Assembly (NCBI RefSeq): GCF_020520425.1
Contig: NC_079492.1
Span: 144,739,861 to 144,803,860 of the forward strand
Length of the DNA stretch: 64,000 bases
Source: Spinacia oleracea
Taxonomy: Eukaryota > Streptophyta > Magnoliopsida > Caryophyllales > Amaranthaceae
Reading direction: 5' to 3'
In this document: positions 23,893 to 36,160 of the stretch, piece after piece
Layout of the letters: each line of letters begins with the position of its first letter
Numbering within the stretch: the stretch's first letter is position 1
Made by a program: the position numbers and the translations under genes
The notes under the pieces: model-generated
Seen by the model: only the letters and a program-made list of their open reading frames with translations
What the model was told of the DNA's origin: nothing
The model's database searches: none

Positions 23893-24877
23893 TAGGAAAC
23901 CGGCAAAAAAAATACATTCATTTCACAAAATTGTGCTAATGTGGATGATAAATTGGGAATTTTATAAAAAATATTTCAGATTTGGGATGTTTTTTGTTTA
24001 CTCCGTAGCATTTTAGCCTGAAATAAGTCAAAGTTTGATCCACATAAATATTTTCAATATTTAATTTGATTCCAGTGGTAGTTAATTAACCTGGCAGCCG
24101 CAACTCGCAAGTTGGACGTAAGATAATTGGTTATGTAGATCGAGAATATATTCAGGATTTCAGCTCAGGTGATTTAAATGTTGCATGTAACACTTTACAC
24201 TTTCTCAACTCCTCAGCCCCACTCAAGACTTCTACACTAGTTATATTATTCGATCTATATATAAGCATTGACTAATTAATTTACTTTATAATTATCGAAG
24301 ACCGTCTTTAAATTTTAATTTAATCAATTTAATTAATTAGTAGTCTAGTAGCCAGGAGTTTTATAGGATCGGATCCTGCAGGAATATCATATCGATCATA
24401 TATAATTCTAGACCATGCATCTATAATTTAATAAACTAATTCATATTACAAAAACAATTTTTTTTTAATAAAGTCAGAAAATTAAAGTAGAAGTTTTGCT
24501 TGCGTAATGGTATATTTTTTAAATAACCCCACTTGGAATTTCCTATCATTTGGAAATTATAGAATCGGATTAGCATAACTTATTATTCATTGTTTTCGAA
24601 TACGATCTAGTAATCTACTTATCTTGGACATGTATAGTGGGGATTTCAAGTACCGATCGAATATTATAAAGTATAATGCCAATTTTTTTTATTTATTATT
24701 TTTTGTTATCAATATCTAAATTTCAAAAGAAAAACAAGCCGGAAATAAGATTTAACTCCTTTTTAACATGATTTGAATATTTTGTTTAACTATATACCCC
24801 GTATCGTTTAAGATATACGGAGGCCGGTGAAATGATCAACAAAAATATGTATGAAAACTTTTTGTATTGATATATAC
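23893..24877. other. Intergenic, no gene seen
   Basis: AT-rich single-copy-looking DNA without recognisable gene or repeat boundary. Confidence 0.5.
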
Positions 24878-25096
24878 TACCTCCGTTTCAAAAAGATCTT
24901 TACAATTACTATTTGCACGGACTCCAATGCAATATTTAACTACTAATATATCCAATTTCGTATGTGAAAAAATTATAAAATTTGATATTCTAAAAATACA
25001 TCCCGAAACCAATCTAACAAGATCTTACATGTAACATTTTAATGTATATATTGGACACATGTTCCAAAGCGTAAAGAATTTTCTGAAACGGAGGTA
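24878..25096. mobile_element. Stowaway-type MITE (CCTCCGTTTCA family), inverted copy
   Basis: 'TACCTCCGTTTCAAAAAGAT' at the left and 'TTTTCTGAAACGGAGGTA' at the right. The interior matches 14,893-15,152 in reverse ('catgtaacattttaatgtat'). Confidence 0.8.
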
Positions 25097-25762
25097 GTAA
25101 TAGTAAATTAATTACTATATTCCTATGTATTTTACACATTGTATTGTTTGTATATGCCATTAAATTATCCGATCCTATGAAAAAAAAATGCTATCTATCG
25201 AAATAAAAATCAAACGGCTAATCAGAGTCGAGATAAATTCCCTAGAATAGTTTTCCTTTTGAGTAGAAATTTATTACAGAATCTAATGCCGATGCAAATT
25301 GGAGGCAAACAATAGTTATCTGGTAGATATGTAAGTTTGAAAATTCAACCAATATAATGTTTGGTTGTGAAAACAGCAACGGGTTACGTTCCATCAATTT
25401 TGTACGCAAAAAGGGTTGCATGGGAGATTCCATGCAGAGTATATAATTTATGAGTGTTTTAATTTGAGGTTTATATTGTAATCCCATGAGATTCCACACT
25501 CATGTTCTGGGTCATATAATTGATTGATTGAAGACTTCGTCCAACTCTTGAAATTATGTCAAAAGCTAAATTTAAAGTGGATAATATATGTTATTATGTT
25601 TTCTAGACATTCTGAAATCTTAATTAATAGTAGTTGTCGTCCAAGATAAGATTTTTAAATTTGAATGGAATAGACGCAATTTCGGACTATCAGTTTTTCT
25701 CGAATCTTTTTACAACATGGAGTTAATTGCATAAATATAATTGAGCTGCAATTGACTTATCT

Positions 25763-26030
25763 TACTACAAGAAATTGTACCATTAACGACGAGAAATCTC
25801 GTTGCTAAAGGTTAATAATCGTTGATTAATGACGGGATTTCTTGTCGCAAACCCGTCATAAAAGGGACCGCCGTTAATGTAAAATCCCTTCGTTAACCCG
25901 TCGTAAAAGGCATTTACGATGGTTGTTCCCGTCTTTATTTAGTTGTTAGCCCCGTCGCAAAAGGCTTTTGCGACGGAATTTTTGACCTGTCGTAAATAGG
26001 TTGTTATTAAAGATACAAGTTTTTGTAGTG
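25763..26030. mobile_element. CACTA-type MITE, TTAACGACG family copy 1
   Basis: Left end TACTACAAGAAATTGTACC (first base decayed from C), right end 'AGTTTTTGTAGTG'. The interior has repeated 'aacccgtcgtaaaaggcatt' and 'cgacgg' motifs shared with the other four copies. The flanking trinucleotides do not match, so this copy looks old. Confidence 0.75.
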
Positions 26031-26138
26031 TATATAAATATAAAATATATATTCATGGTGGATCAAAGGAATTAGTGACATATCTTGAATCGTTTTACGG
26101 GGACAGTGAAATAATTAAGCAATACTTCGTATAATATA

Positions 26139-26515
26139 CACTACAAGAAAACAACGAATTTCCGACCGCCAAAAGTAGTAGGTAAAAGAGCGTTTTTGGT
26201 CGCAAAAAAATTTACCGACTAAAAGTAGTCGGAAAAGGGTTGTCGGTGATACTCTGGTCGGAATTTGGCCAAATTCCGACTAAAAAGTAGTCGGTAAAAA
26301 TTTACGACTACTTAACCGACTACAAATAGTCGGAAAATTACCGACTACCTATTTAGTCGGAAAATTACCAACCAACAAAGTAGTCGGTAATTTACCGACT
26401 ATCATAGTAGTCGGTAATTTACCGACTACTTTGTTAGTCGGTAAAGTACCGACTATTTTGTTGGTCGGTATTTATCCGACTAAAAAAACAGTCGGTAAAA
26501 TTATTTTTAAAAACA
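26139..26515 (+). mobile_element. CACTA terminal fragment with CCGACTA repeats
   Basis: Starts CACTACAAGAAAACAACG after 'ata' and continues with many inverted copies of 'accgactactttgttagtcg'-like units, typical of CACTA subterminal arrays. No matching right terminus was found before the Helitron at 27,134, so the element appears truncated. The family differs from the full element at 37,272-48,210. Confidence 0.65.
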
Positions 26516-27133
26516 AAAAAAAAATTGGATCCTTCCAGAAATCCAGAGCATATGCGGCAGTTTCCATTTGTTTCTTCCGGTAGCAAAATTTCTTTTAACA
26601 TATAATTAAAATCTTATCAACCCAAAATCGAAAATTTTCATGTAAGAACTTAGTTGATTCATAAAAATAAGTACTTACAACAATTTTATATTGTCAAAAA
26701 TAAAAATAACTGAATAAGTGACCTTATACCAAGAACTTAGATCTAAAAGTCAAAAATCGACCAAATAAAGAAATAACATACACGCACAATCTCTAAAAAT
26801 ATAATTAGATCTAAACTTCACTCCGCTATTAAAAATAAAAATCTAGCTGCATTATATTATTAATTAATAAAAATATAATTAGATCTAAACTTGAAGCTAG
26901 ATTAATAATATTTGAAGCTAGATTTATATTATTATTATTATTATTATTACTATTAATAACTAATTATTTATTATTACTTTTATTAATTAATTACGGATTA
27001 TTAGTTATTAATTATTTAGTTATTAGTTATTAATTATGAATTATTAATAATATTAATATTTAAAATTTATTATAATTATTTAGTAATAAATTACAGATTA
27101 TTATTATTTATTATATAGTTATTTAGTTATTAA
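26516..27133. other. AT-rich stretch with TAATTATTA low-complexity repeats
   Basis: No gene. From 26,860 the sequence is dominated by 'attattaattaataaaaata' and 'tagttattaattattt' units. Confidence 0.6.
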
Positions 27134-27802
27134 TCTAATATATATATATAAAGGGGAGTTTTTTCAAGAGTAATGAGAGCATCCACATAGGATTGCCACG
27201 TCATCACATATTATTAAATTATTAACTAATTAAATAAATAATATGAGAGTCTTGCCATGATTGATTACTTAATACGATAAAGATAGATTAATAAATAATA
27301 TGGGAGTCTTACCATGATTGACTACTTAATACGATAAAGATAAATTTCACAAACTTTTTTTATCTTTGTGTATATATATACATATTAAAAATCTCAACCC
27401 TCACCAAATTGTACGGAGGCTTCATTGTATGTGCTTCATTCCATCGCAAGAATATGATGTTGCATGGCGTTGGGTGAGGATGAGGTTGATGATCACTCTT
27501 CATCCTTTTCTTTACAGTTGAATTCCAAATTTTTTTATTTCGTTGTCATAATTTTACTTTGATTTTTATTGTTTATTTGTCGTCAATTACTCCGTACATT
27601 TATTCTTTATTTCGTTCCAGAAATACGGGACACCCGATGGTCACGGACTCACGGTGTACCGCATAATTGTTTATGTTGCATAGAAAATAATTTTTACGTG
27701 GTTCATTGGTTATTCATTGTTTATGTTAATTTTGTACAAGCATAATTGTTTTTGTTCTATCGGTTTATGTGTGTTCATTTAATACTACTTCGTATACCTA
27801 CT

Positions 27803-27804
<2 letters not shown>

Positions 27805-27893
<89 letters not shown>
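27805..27893. repeat. (AT)n microsatellite
   Basis: About 44 uninterrupted AT units inside the Helitron. Confidence 0.98.
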
Positions 27894-27894
<1 letters not shown>

Positions 27895-28524
27895 TTGTAT
27901 TCCAAATCATACCTCATCAACACAGTTTAATTTAGAGCTAAATAGTGATTAATAAAATAAATTAAGTGTTATCTCGGGCATAATTTATGCTTCTTATACG
28001 GCACAACGAACTACAATTTAGATGTCAAAATTAAACCTAACATAGAATATACAACGATAAACGTTAACACAATCGGGGTTGCAAGCCCACATTTTATTTG
28101 GTTGAATTAAACTAAACTTAATGTACTACTTGAAATTGAAATAAAGTCCAAAAAACCTTACTCCGTACCAAAAATAGGAAAAAAGAAAGTAAAGAAAAAC
28201 AAAGTAATTCACAAGACTAGCTATTTTAAAGTAATGATCACTATCGTAGTTTGAAGAGTATTAGCAATGAATACCACGTTATAGAATTTTAGATAAAGAA
28301 ATCTTTTTCGGTTTATAATAGAGTTTTATTTTCTTTAAACCTATGATATTTGGATTAATTCATATCATAATAAAATTCTACTTGCATTAAACCTATATTT
28401 TTTCTGGTTATAAATATACGAGAGTATTATAAAACTATGCTCCTCTTTTATAAATAAGTGCTATATTATATTTATTTTTCCTTTCACCCATAGTTATTAT
28501 GATTTGATTACTCCGTACGTTTAT

Positions 28525-28935
28525 GTTTCAGAAATATTTCGTTGATTCGAGCCATTAATTCAAGCAGAAACGATTGAAAAATAAAAGTACGTGTTTCAAG
28601 AAAAATAAAAAGAGATAATTAAAGACTTGATAAAAGATAATAAGAGATAAATTTTGATTAAGTTTCAGAAATATTTCGTTGATTCGAGCCATTAATTCAA
28701 GCAGAAACGATTGAAAAATAAAAGTACGTGTTTCAAGAAAAATAAAAAGAGATAATTAAAGACTTGATAAAAGATAATAAGAGATAAATTTTGATTAAGT
28801 TTCAGAAATATTTCGTTGATTCGAGCCATTAATTCAAGCAGAAATGATTGAAAAATAAAAGTACGTGTTTCAAGAAAAATAAAAAGAGATAATTAAAGAC
28901 TTGATAAAAGATAATAAGAGATAAATTTTGAAAAT
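28525..28935 (+). repeat. 137-bp tandem repeat, three copies
   Basis: The anchor 'gtttcagaaatatttcgttg' occurs at 28,525, 28,662 and 28,799. The copies are almost identical (one c/t difference seen in 'gcagaaacgattg' versus 'gcagaaatgattg'), so the amplification is recent relative to the surrounding decay. Confidence 0.95.
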
Positions 28936-29093
28936 TTTTAATAGATAAACAAAGACCCGTTAAAACTGTCATACTAATTGATTATAAAAAATCAAAAAAA
29001 AAAATCAATATTCTAACTATCATTTAAAGGTGAAAAAAAAAATCTCATAAAAAAATGAATTTAACCCGTGCATCGCACGGGCTTTAAATCTAG

Positions 29094-30639
29094 TTATTAA
29101 ATATTCTTTAGTTATTAATTAACGTTTTTATTATTTTGCAATTAACTATTTATTAATTATTATTTACTACGTATTATTTACTATTTACTATTTATTATTT
29201 ATTATTTATTTGGTAATATTCTGTTAAGTTCAGTTCAATTCAGTTCAATTCAGTTCAGTTCAGCTTTAAAGACATTGTAGATGAGCAATACTTCAATTCA
29301 GTTTCCAAGTTGATTAATTTTTTATGTCTTTTTTTTAATATTATTTTTTATCCTTTTTGTTTTGTTGTTAATTGGTTGTCTCTATTTATGAAGCTAGCTA
29401 CTTAGCTTATTATTCCGACGTAAAGTTAGAAACTTGACAAATGACAACTTCACGTACTCTCCTCACCCTTAAATTTGGAGCATTGAATTATACGACATCG
29501 AGTATTTTCACTAGTGGACATTATCTTACTTTCTTCATATTGTCACGTCAATTTTAATTTATGGAAACGTCAACTCATGTGAATTTAGCTGTATTCTTTC
29601 GATCCAATTTTGCTTAATTGCTTTAAAGGATAATTAGCTATGTTTTCTAACTACTACTAATAGTACGGTACTCATTTCTTGTCTAGAATTTATTTTTGCC
29701 TTTTGGAGGAAGACATGGATTCTTATTTTGATGCTCGATTATATGTATGTGTGGTATTCAAACAATTAGAACCCATGTTGCTTTCAAAAAGTTGAATTTT
29801 TTTATTTTATCGTTTTGATTTTTTTTTTTTTCCCTTGAATAAATTAAGGAATTTTATTCTACGATTTTATGCAATGAAAGGGCGTTATATAAATGTTACC
29901 ATCTCATATATTGAAATAGTTTAATATAATTAGTCATTATGCATTTTGATTAATATTATAATTTCCCTCAAAAAAAGTATTATGAACAATATTTTCCGTC
30001 AAAAAGAAAAAGTATTTTGAACAATATTTGAACGAGTTTTATCCATGGTTACGTAGGTAGAGTTATAGAGAATTAGAGGTCGATAAGTAGAGGAATATTT
30101 CATCCAACATGCAACAGGAATAATGGTTTCTTCATGTTAAATCTGAGAAATGTTTGTGTCCCATAAGTTTGTTCTACCTTTAATTAAGAATAAGCTTCTC
30201 TTTGAAGAAACCATATAATAGATATCAACTTTTTCATAATTTAAATTTTGTGTTTTTTACCTAGCCCTATTTTAAGTTAAAAACAAAAATTTCTAGTGGT
30301 GCATTTTAATTTTCACTCCGTCAATTAGTTCAAAACCAACAAACATTAACTAGTTAAATTTCCCGAAGATTTAAACATATATACATTAACCTAAAATGTA
30401 CTCCGGCTAATATGAGATTGAATATACCGTGATTTTAGGTTAATGTACTAAAAAATCCACATGATAACACAACTCGTAAATATATAATTATCGTAGGAAA
30501 TGCGACAAAGAAAAATTTATTTCCAAGAAAAATACTCCTGCCAAACAAATGATTACTAAAGTTTTGAATACATACAATAACAATAAGTAAAACATTTAGA
30601 GAAGCCAAGAGCTTTACTAATACAATTACGTAGTACAAA
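29094..30639. other. Intergenic, no gene seen
   Basis: AT-rich. 29,220-29,275 is a fragment of the foldback family ('cagttcaattcagttcaatt'). Otherwise nothing recognisable downstream of SWEET copy 2. Confidence 0.5.
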
Positions 30640-33600
30640 TTAAAGATTAGGGGCAAAATCATTTTCCATCGTCTTAAGGGTAGGATAGTCATTAACCTTG
30701 CTGGGCTCCTTGGTAACCACAATAACTTCTTTAAGGCCCATTTCAATTTTCTCAATTTCCGCATTTTGTTTATCAGCAATTTGTTGCTTACTGGACTTGT
30801 AATAAGCTGCGTAAAGCATCAATTGGGCCAGCCCAAGAAAACACCCGATTCCATTTGGAGCCTGAATAACAAAATCAAACAACAATAATATCATAAGCCC
30901 AATTTTTAAGAAGAAGATAATCTCCAAATTAATGCAATTGTGGAACATTACATAAGAGCAACAATTTTGCTTGACTTTTGTCTTTTTATTACGGAGTACC
31001 ACCTTTTCTTTTGAAACAAAGTTTGTTCTAATTTTTTATTAATATTTCTTGTCATTTTGGTCCACGTCAGCGTTTGGGCAGAATCCCATACAATGAAGTG
31101 GGCCATAGTAAATTTAAGGTTAGGTACAATAATAGAGACTCATCCCATACTTGTGGGAATTCTAAATAACTTTGAAAATTAAATAAATTGATAAAAAAAA
31201 TTAATAATACACCACTACTACTTTTGAGTTTTTGGGTTTGAAAATGACATTTGCACACTCCGTACTTGCTACTTGCTAGCTAGGTAGCACCAATGAGATC
31301 TCAACATTTTGTTTTATTTATTATATAAACTAATTCCAAAAGTGTCATTTCTCAAACTAAATTATTTATTCCTTTAATCCAAAAGTTTAGTGTTATTACT
31401 ATTTATGGAAATATTAATTTACATACTTCCTCCGTTCTTGTTTACATGACACAATTGGGTTTTTGACACCATTCACACAAGCTCCTTTGACTTTATTTTG
31501 TGATTTATACATAAGAAAAACATAGTCGTGTGGGTCTTATTAGATTCGTCTCAATGAATAGTTTTTAAATATCAACTTTTTATAATTTTTTCTTATCCAT
31601 AATGGAAGATATTAATGTTTGAAATCGTGCATTGGCAAACGCGCCTAAATAATTGTGTCATTTAAAAAAGAATAGAGGATGTATTTAAAAAGTACGTGGA
31701 AATTTAATGGCCAAACACATCCCTTATAAGCCATCCCTTCTCAAACTTGAAGTTGCCGATGTAGGGTAAAAAGGTAAGTAAACAAGGCAAATCGATAGTA
31801 TGTTAATATTGCGGTTTAACCTTTTAAAAGGATGAAGAATCTTATTTCTAATAAGATAAAGTTACCATAAATAAAAATTCAATGTCTACGCATCTAGTTT
31901 AAATAACGACCTTTTATATGTTTAACTGCGTAAAAATTTGTCACTTTATACTACCAAGGTCTAGATGGTACAAACCATGTAGTCAAGGTATATTTCTTTT
32001 ATTCAAGTCTACAAAACATTTAGAATCTAAATTGGAAATGCTTCATTGTTGTTGGAAAAGAATAGGTGGATCATTCCATTCAACATTCATGGAATCATGG
32101 TTAACATATGGGAAAGGAAAGGTTGCTCATACATCACCATGCATGGTCATGTCAGAGAAAGAGAGAGAGAGAGAATGTACATACAACAACATAGGGATCG
32201 AATGGGCGGATGGCATATAAAGTCCAGATAACTGCACTTCCAAAACAAGTCACTGAGACAGCCAACGGCATATATTCCACACTTTTAGTTTTGACCACCT
32301 GTTTCTGCACATTTATAACCCAAAACATATCATTAGTACAATCGACAAATTATTGTTGTAACCTTAATTACAAGACTTTCTTCTTAAAGAAAATGACTAA
32401 TCAACTAGCAACACTAATTAAATTCTATCTGTTATATATATATTCTTACAAATTATCATGATTTTTTGAAGTAATGTCAATTCATCATGGAAAAGAACCG
32501 TCTAGTAAATTTTTAATTTTATATTAGTTGGTGTACTATTCGTACATAGTTGCACCACATCACCCATGTTACTGATGTACGGACACTTACCCTATATAAA
32601 TACAATCAAAATGCTCAAATTTTTACAAACTCCCTCAATTTTTTTTAATTTTTTTTTTAAATGCATCACTTAAACTGACACACTGATACAGTAACCATTA
32701 TAATTTTAAAGGGCGGAGTACTAACCATGACGGCTAACGGAGAGGCATACATAAGAACGCCACTAACATCACCAAGTAGCCCAAAAATTTGAGTACGGCG
32801 TTTGGTGGTGTGAGTGAAGGTGAGCACCAACGCCAACGCGATACCGACGGCGAGCACCTCGGCGAGGACAAGAAGGATCAAAGTGATCTTCTTCTTCTTG
32901 TTCTGAGTGTTAATGATGAAGAGCATCAAATAAACTGACTCAATAACACAACCACTTGCGGAAATGGTGGATAGCAAAATGTTGTTAGGTTGGATAAATG
33001 GCATTCCGTAAATAGTCCATAACATGCAGTTTAAGAATGTGAGCAAGTATGGAGTTGCTGAGTATTGCTCTACTGATCCCTTCTTGCATATCCTTATAAA
33101 TGTTGGCCTGAAAATTAACCATCAAATAAGAAAAAAGAAGTATCATTAGTTAATTAATTAAGTACTTAATAGATTATGGGAAGATTAATGTTCCGTTCAC
33201 CATATTTCCACAGGAAAAATAAGTTCAGTTCAGTAAAAAGGAGTGGAAATCAGGTGAATACACTACAAGAAATTGTACCATTAACGACGAGAAACTCTGT
33301 CGTTAAAGGCAATAATCGTTGATTAACGACGGGATTTCATGTCGCGGATCCGTCATAAAAGGGGTCCGTCATTAATGGAAAATCCCGTCGTTAACCCGTC
33401 GTAAAACACATTTACGACGGTGGTTTTTACGACAAAAATTTTGATCCGTCGCTATTAGGTTGTCATTAAATATACAAATTCTCGTAGTGATAGAACGAAC
33501 TGCAATGAATAAATTCTCCGGGTCCCACACATGGGGGAATTGACCGAAAAAGCCTCTTAGCATGCATGAAGCATGTTTGAGTAAAATGAGTACGTGTATG

Positions 33601-33910
33601 TTAAAAAAAAGGAGTGATGGTTAAGAAGTTAAACTTACATGGGAGATAAGTAGAGGGAGAAAGAGATGATATTCCCTGGAATCAAAGTAAAATGACCTTA
33701 CGTCAAAATTGATGTATCATATCATAGTGAAATAATTTTCAGGAACATGCTTAATTAATTATCATGGTAATAATAATAATCAAAGTTATTAATCCCCACG
33801 AACTGCATGTTCCTCAAAAACATTTAAACATCTTCATCATTTGATTAGTATCACAAATTAGTAATACCTAGAATACCGACGGCGAATCGAGCAACGGCTG
33901 GAGAAACCAT
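30640..33910 (-). CDS. SWEET: SWEET bidirectional sugar transporter (copy 2)
   Basis: Exons (minus): 33910-33868, 33675-33639, 33107-32726, 32304-32185, 30861-30640. Total 804 nt, 267 residues, ATG to TAA, with the same 43- and 37-nt first exons and intron phases as copy 1, so the two are paralogues. Motifs: MVSPAVARFAVGILGN, 'LSPMPTFIRICKKG', 'NCMLWTIYGMPF', 'HTTKRRTQIFG', 'MYASPLAVMKQVVKTKSVEY', 'WTLYAIRPFDPY', 'PNGIG'. Odd: in the second bundle 'FGSAVIWTLYA' carries Ser where copy 1 and most family members have the pocket Asn ('[11 protein letters not shown]'). The acidic/Lys-rich C-terminal tail is longer than in copy 1. Intron 2 hosts a CACTA MITE nested in a foldback fragment, and intron 4 (1.3 kb) hosts a Stowaway-like MITE. 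Confidence 0.93.
31424..31683. mobile_element. Degenerate Stowaway-type MITE in intron 4 of SWEET copy 2
   Basis: 'TACTTCCTCCGTTCTTGTTT' at the left and 'aaaaaagaatagaggatgta' at the right are decayed inverted ends. 'gacacaattgggttttt' and 'aattgtgtcattt' continue the pairing. Confidence 0.6.
33261..33489. mobile_element. CACTA-type MITE, TTAACGACG family copy 2, in SWEET intron
   Basis: Left CACTACAAGAAATTGTACC, right ACAAATTCTCGTAGTG, with a perfect 3-bp target duplication ATA (33,258-33,260 and 33,490-33,492). It interrupts a fragment of the foldback family ('gtggaaatcaggtgaata' on its left). It lies wholly inside intron 2 of SWEET copy 2. Confidence 0.9.
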
Positions 33911-33977
33911 GTTTGATGATTGATGAGCTTATAAGCTTAGCTTAGCTAACTTAGCTAGATTTGAACAAAAGAAGAAA

Positions 33978-34164
33978 GGGGATATATAGTGGTAATGGAA
34001 ATTAAACTAGAGTGGTTAGTGTTCTAATTAAGCTAAGGTTAAATTTATGAGCTAATTAATTAAAGAACTAATTAGAAGGGAAAAAAAGAAGCTATAAGAT
34101 TTGTAGAAGTAGTAAGATATGGAGTTACTTGAAAATGGAGTGAGAAGAGAAGAGCATATATATA
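33978..34164 (-). promoter_or_regulatory. Candidate core promoter of SWEET copy 2
   Basis: Two TATA-like sites on the minus strand, 'CTATATATCC' (about 33,980-33,989) and 'CTATATATATGC' (about 34,153-34,165), lie about 75 and 245 bp upstream of the ATG. Sequence alone does not decide between them. Confidence 0.4.
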
Positions 34165-34850
34165 GGGAAATCCTACAAGGACAACTTTAGGTTGGAAATA
34201 ACCCAATAGACAACAAATGGGGCCCATAAATATTATTTGACAAGGAAAAAAACAAGAAACAATTAGCAAAATATTCAACAATTTAATTAAATATTAAAAT
34301 TAAATTTTTTTGTTAGTGCTCTTTCAAAGTACGTAGTATGTGCTGTCTCCGATCAATATTCGTTTTTAATAAAATCTGTTTTTAAGATTAGATGCCTCAT
34401 TTACTAATAATCTCTATACTTGTTATTTTGTTTCTCCACCTTTCGTTTAATCTTTTTTCCTCAAATTATTCTACCCCCAATTTGGGAAGCTATATATTCT
34501 CTAAAATTCATTGAAATGACCTATTACGTTCACATTTCGTTTCAATTAACGTTTTTAAAGTACGTAGAATGTCTGTTAATTATACATTGTACGGAGTATT
34601 GGGTTTTATATGACAACTGATTGTACTTCATCTTTTCATTGAAAAAAGTTTTTAGCATTATTGTTCAATTTGAACTTATCGATACATTATATTCGAATGA
34701 ACGTGGTGATTAACGAGGTGAAAGAAAGACTGAATGTACAATGACTTATCTATATATCTATTGAACTAGCTAGCATATAATACATACAACATCACTTATT
34801 CTGAAATTCTGTTTCCTTATATCAATTAATCCGTACATTAATTAAATACA

Positions 34851-35085
34851 AACTTTTATGTAAGTCGGTCTTACACAAAAGACCACCTTAGTGTCATATA
34901 AGTTAAAAAATGAAATCAATTAGTTAAGCACTGTAACTAATTAGTTAAGCATTGAATCTAATTAGTTAAACAATAAAACTAATAAGTTAAAAACTAAAAT
35001 TAATTAGTTAAGAAATGGAAAGTTGAAAACAATTAGTTAAACAATCAAAGTGGTCTTTCCCGTAAGGCGGTCTTACACAAAAGTT
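34851..35085. mobile_element. MITE with 40-bp inverted ends (GTAAGACCG family)
   Basis: Left 'aacttttatgtaagtcggtc' and right 'gcggtcttacacaaaagtt' are inverted copies, and 'aaagaccacctt' / 'aaagtggtcttt' extend the pairing. The centre is a run of about seven diverged units of about 20 bp with 'attagttaagcaat' cores. Superfamily not assigned. Confidence 0.7.
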
Positions 35086-35891
35086 ACCGTCAATTAAATT
35101 AACTCAAGAATAGAATAAGAACTTAAACATAACTATAATTGTATATAAGTAAACTTATGAGAATGAATGTGAAAGATTTGCAAGAAAAGAATGAGTTTTA
35201 TTTCAATATACTTTTTACTAATTGTGAAAAATCAATTGATTAAGCTAACATAAATCCGTACAATCCATTTAAAAAAAAGGAAGAGATATTGTAGTAGCAT
35301 TGGAAATGGGCGGCATGCAAGAGAGTAGGATTAGTGCTTGTAATCTAATATGGGATCCAAGTCAGATTAATTAACATTTTCTTGCCTAATTAGGCGTTTA
35401 TTACAAAGTCTTAAGCTATGAAATATATACAGTCCTTTTTATGCTATACTATAAATATATAAATATAGTGTCCTACTCCCTGCCATTAATTTGTAGCCGC
35501 ACCAAATTATAAAAGTTCACTAAAAGTAAATTAAAAAATAAAAATGATCGGTAGCTAATAAAAGTTGGGCTGTTTTCATGATTTTTTTGTCTCCTAGTTT
35601 TAGTTTTGCAAGTAGCTAAACAGTAAACTTCAATCCCCTCTTTTTTTAATTTAGAGCTTTTTGAACTTTTTTCACCTGAAGTTTCCGCGTTTGGATACAA
35701 CTTATTAACTTAAGGAGTATTACAAGTACACAATGTGTAACCCATAAGATGATAAGACCATAACTTTTACGAAAGAAGTCTGAATCTTCTGTTCCATAAT
35801 ATATGTAACGGTATTAGTCGCACCACTTGTGTATGTGTCACTTCAATTCTTTCTACTAGTTGGTATCAATGTAATTTTAAATATAAAGTAA
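35086..35891. other. Intergenic, no gene seen
   Basis: AT-rich. A 75-codon minus-strand open frame at 35,473-35,700 has no recognisable domain and I do not call it a gene. Confidence 0.5.
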
Positions 35892-36160
35892 CACTGCAAG
35901 AATTTGTATTTTTAACGACAACCTAATTACGACGGGTCAAAAATACTGTCGCAAAAGTCTTTTGCGACGGAGCTAACAACCTAATAAAAACGGGAATAAC
36001 CGTCGTAAATGTCTTTTACGACGGGTTAACGACGGGATTTTTTATTAACGATGACCCCCTTTTATGACGGGTCCCCGACAGGAAATCCCGTCGTTAATCA
36101 ACAATTGTTGGCCTTTTACGACGGGATTCCCCGTCGTTAATAGTACAATTTCTTGTAGTG
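35892..36160. mobile_element. CACTA-type MITE, TTAACGACG family copy 3 (reverse orientation)
   Basis: CACTGCAAGAATTTGTATTT at the left and TACAATTTCTTGTAGTG at the right, with target duplication TAA on both sides. The interior is 'gacgggttaacgacgggatt'-type repeats. Confidence 0.88.

Larger units (their letters stand above)
27134..29093 (+). mobile_element. Non-autonomous Helitron, about 1.96 kb
   Basis: The 5' end TCTAATATATATATATAAAG follows A. The 3' end has the hairpin CCCGTGC-ATC-GCACGGG, eight bases, then CTAG and T. Insertion between A and T with no target duplication is the Helitron signature. There is no Rep/helicase frame. It contains an (AT)n tract (27,805-27,893) and a triplicated 137-bp unit (28,525-28,935). 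Confidence 0.85.

Noticed and set aside
27746..27952. Tyr-Ile repeat open frame (also near 53.8 and 55.5 kb)
   Set aside because: Translation of (AT)n microsatellites.
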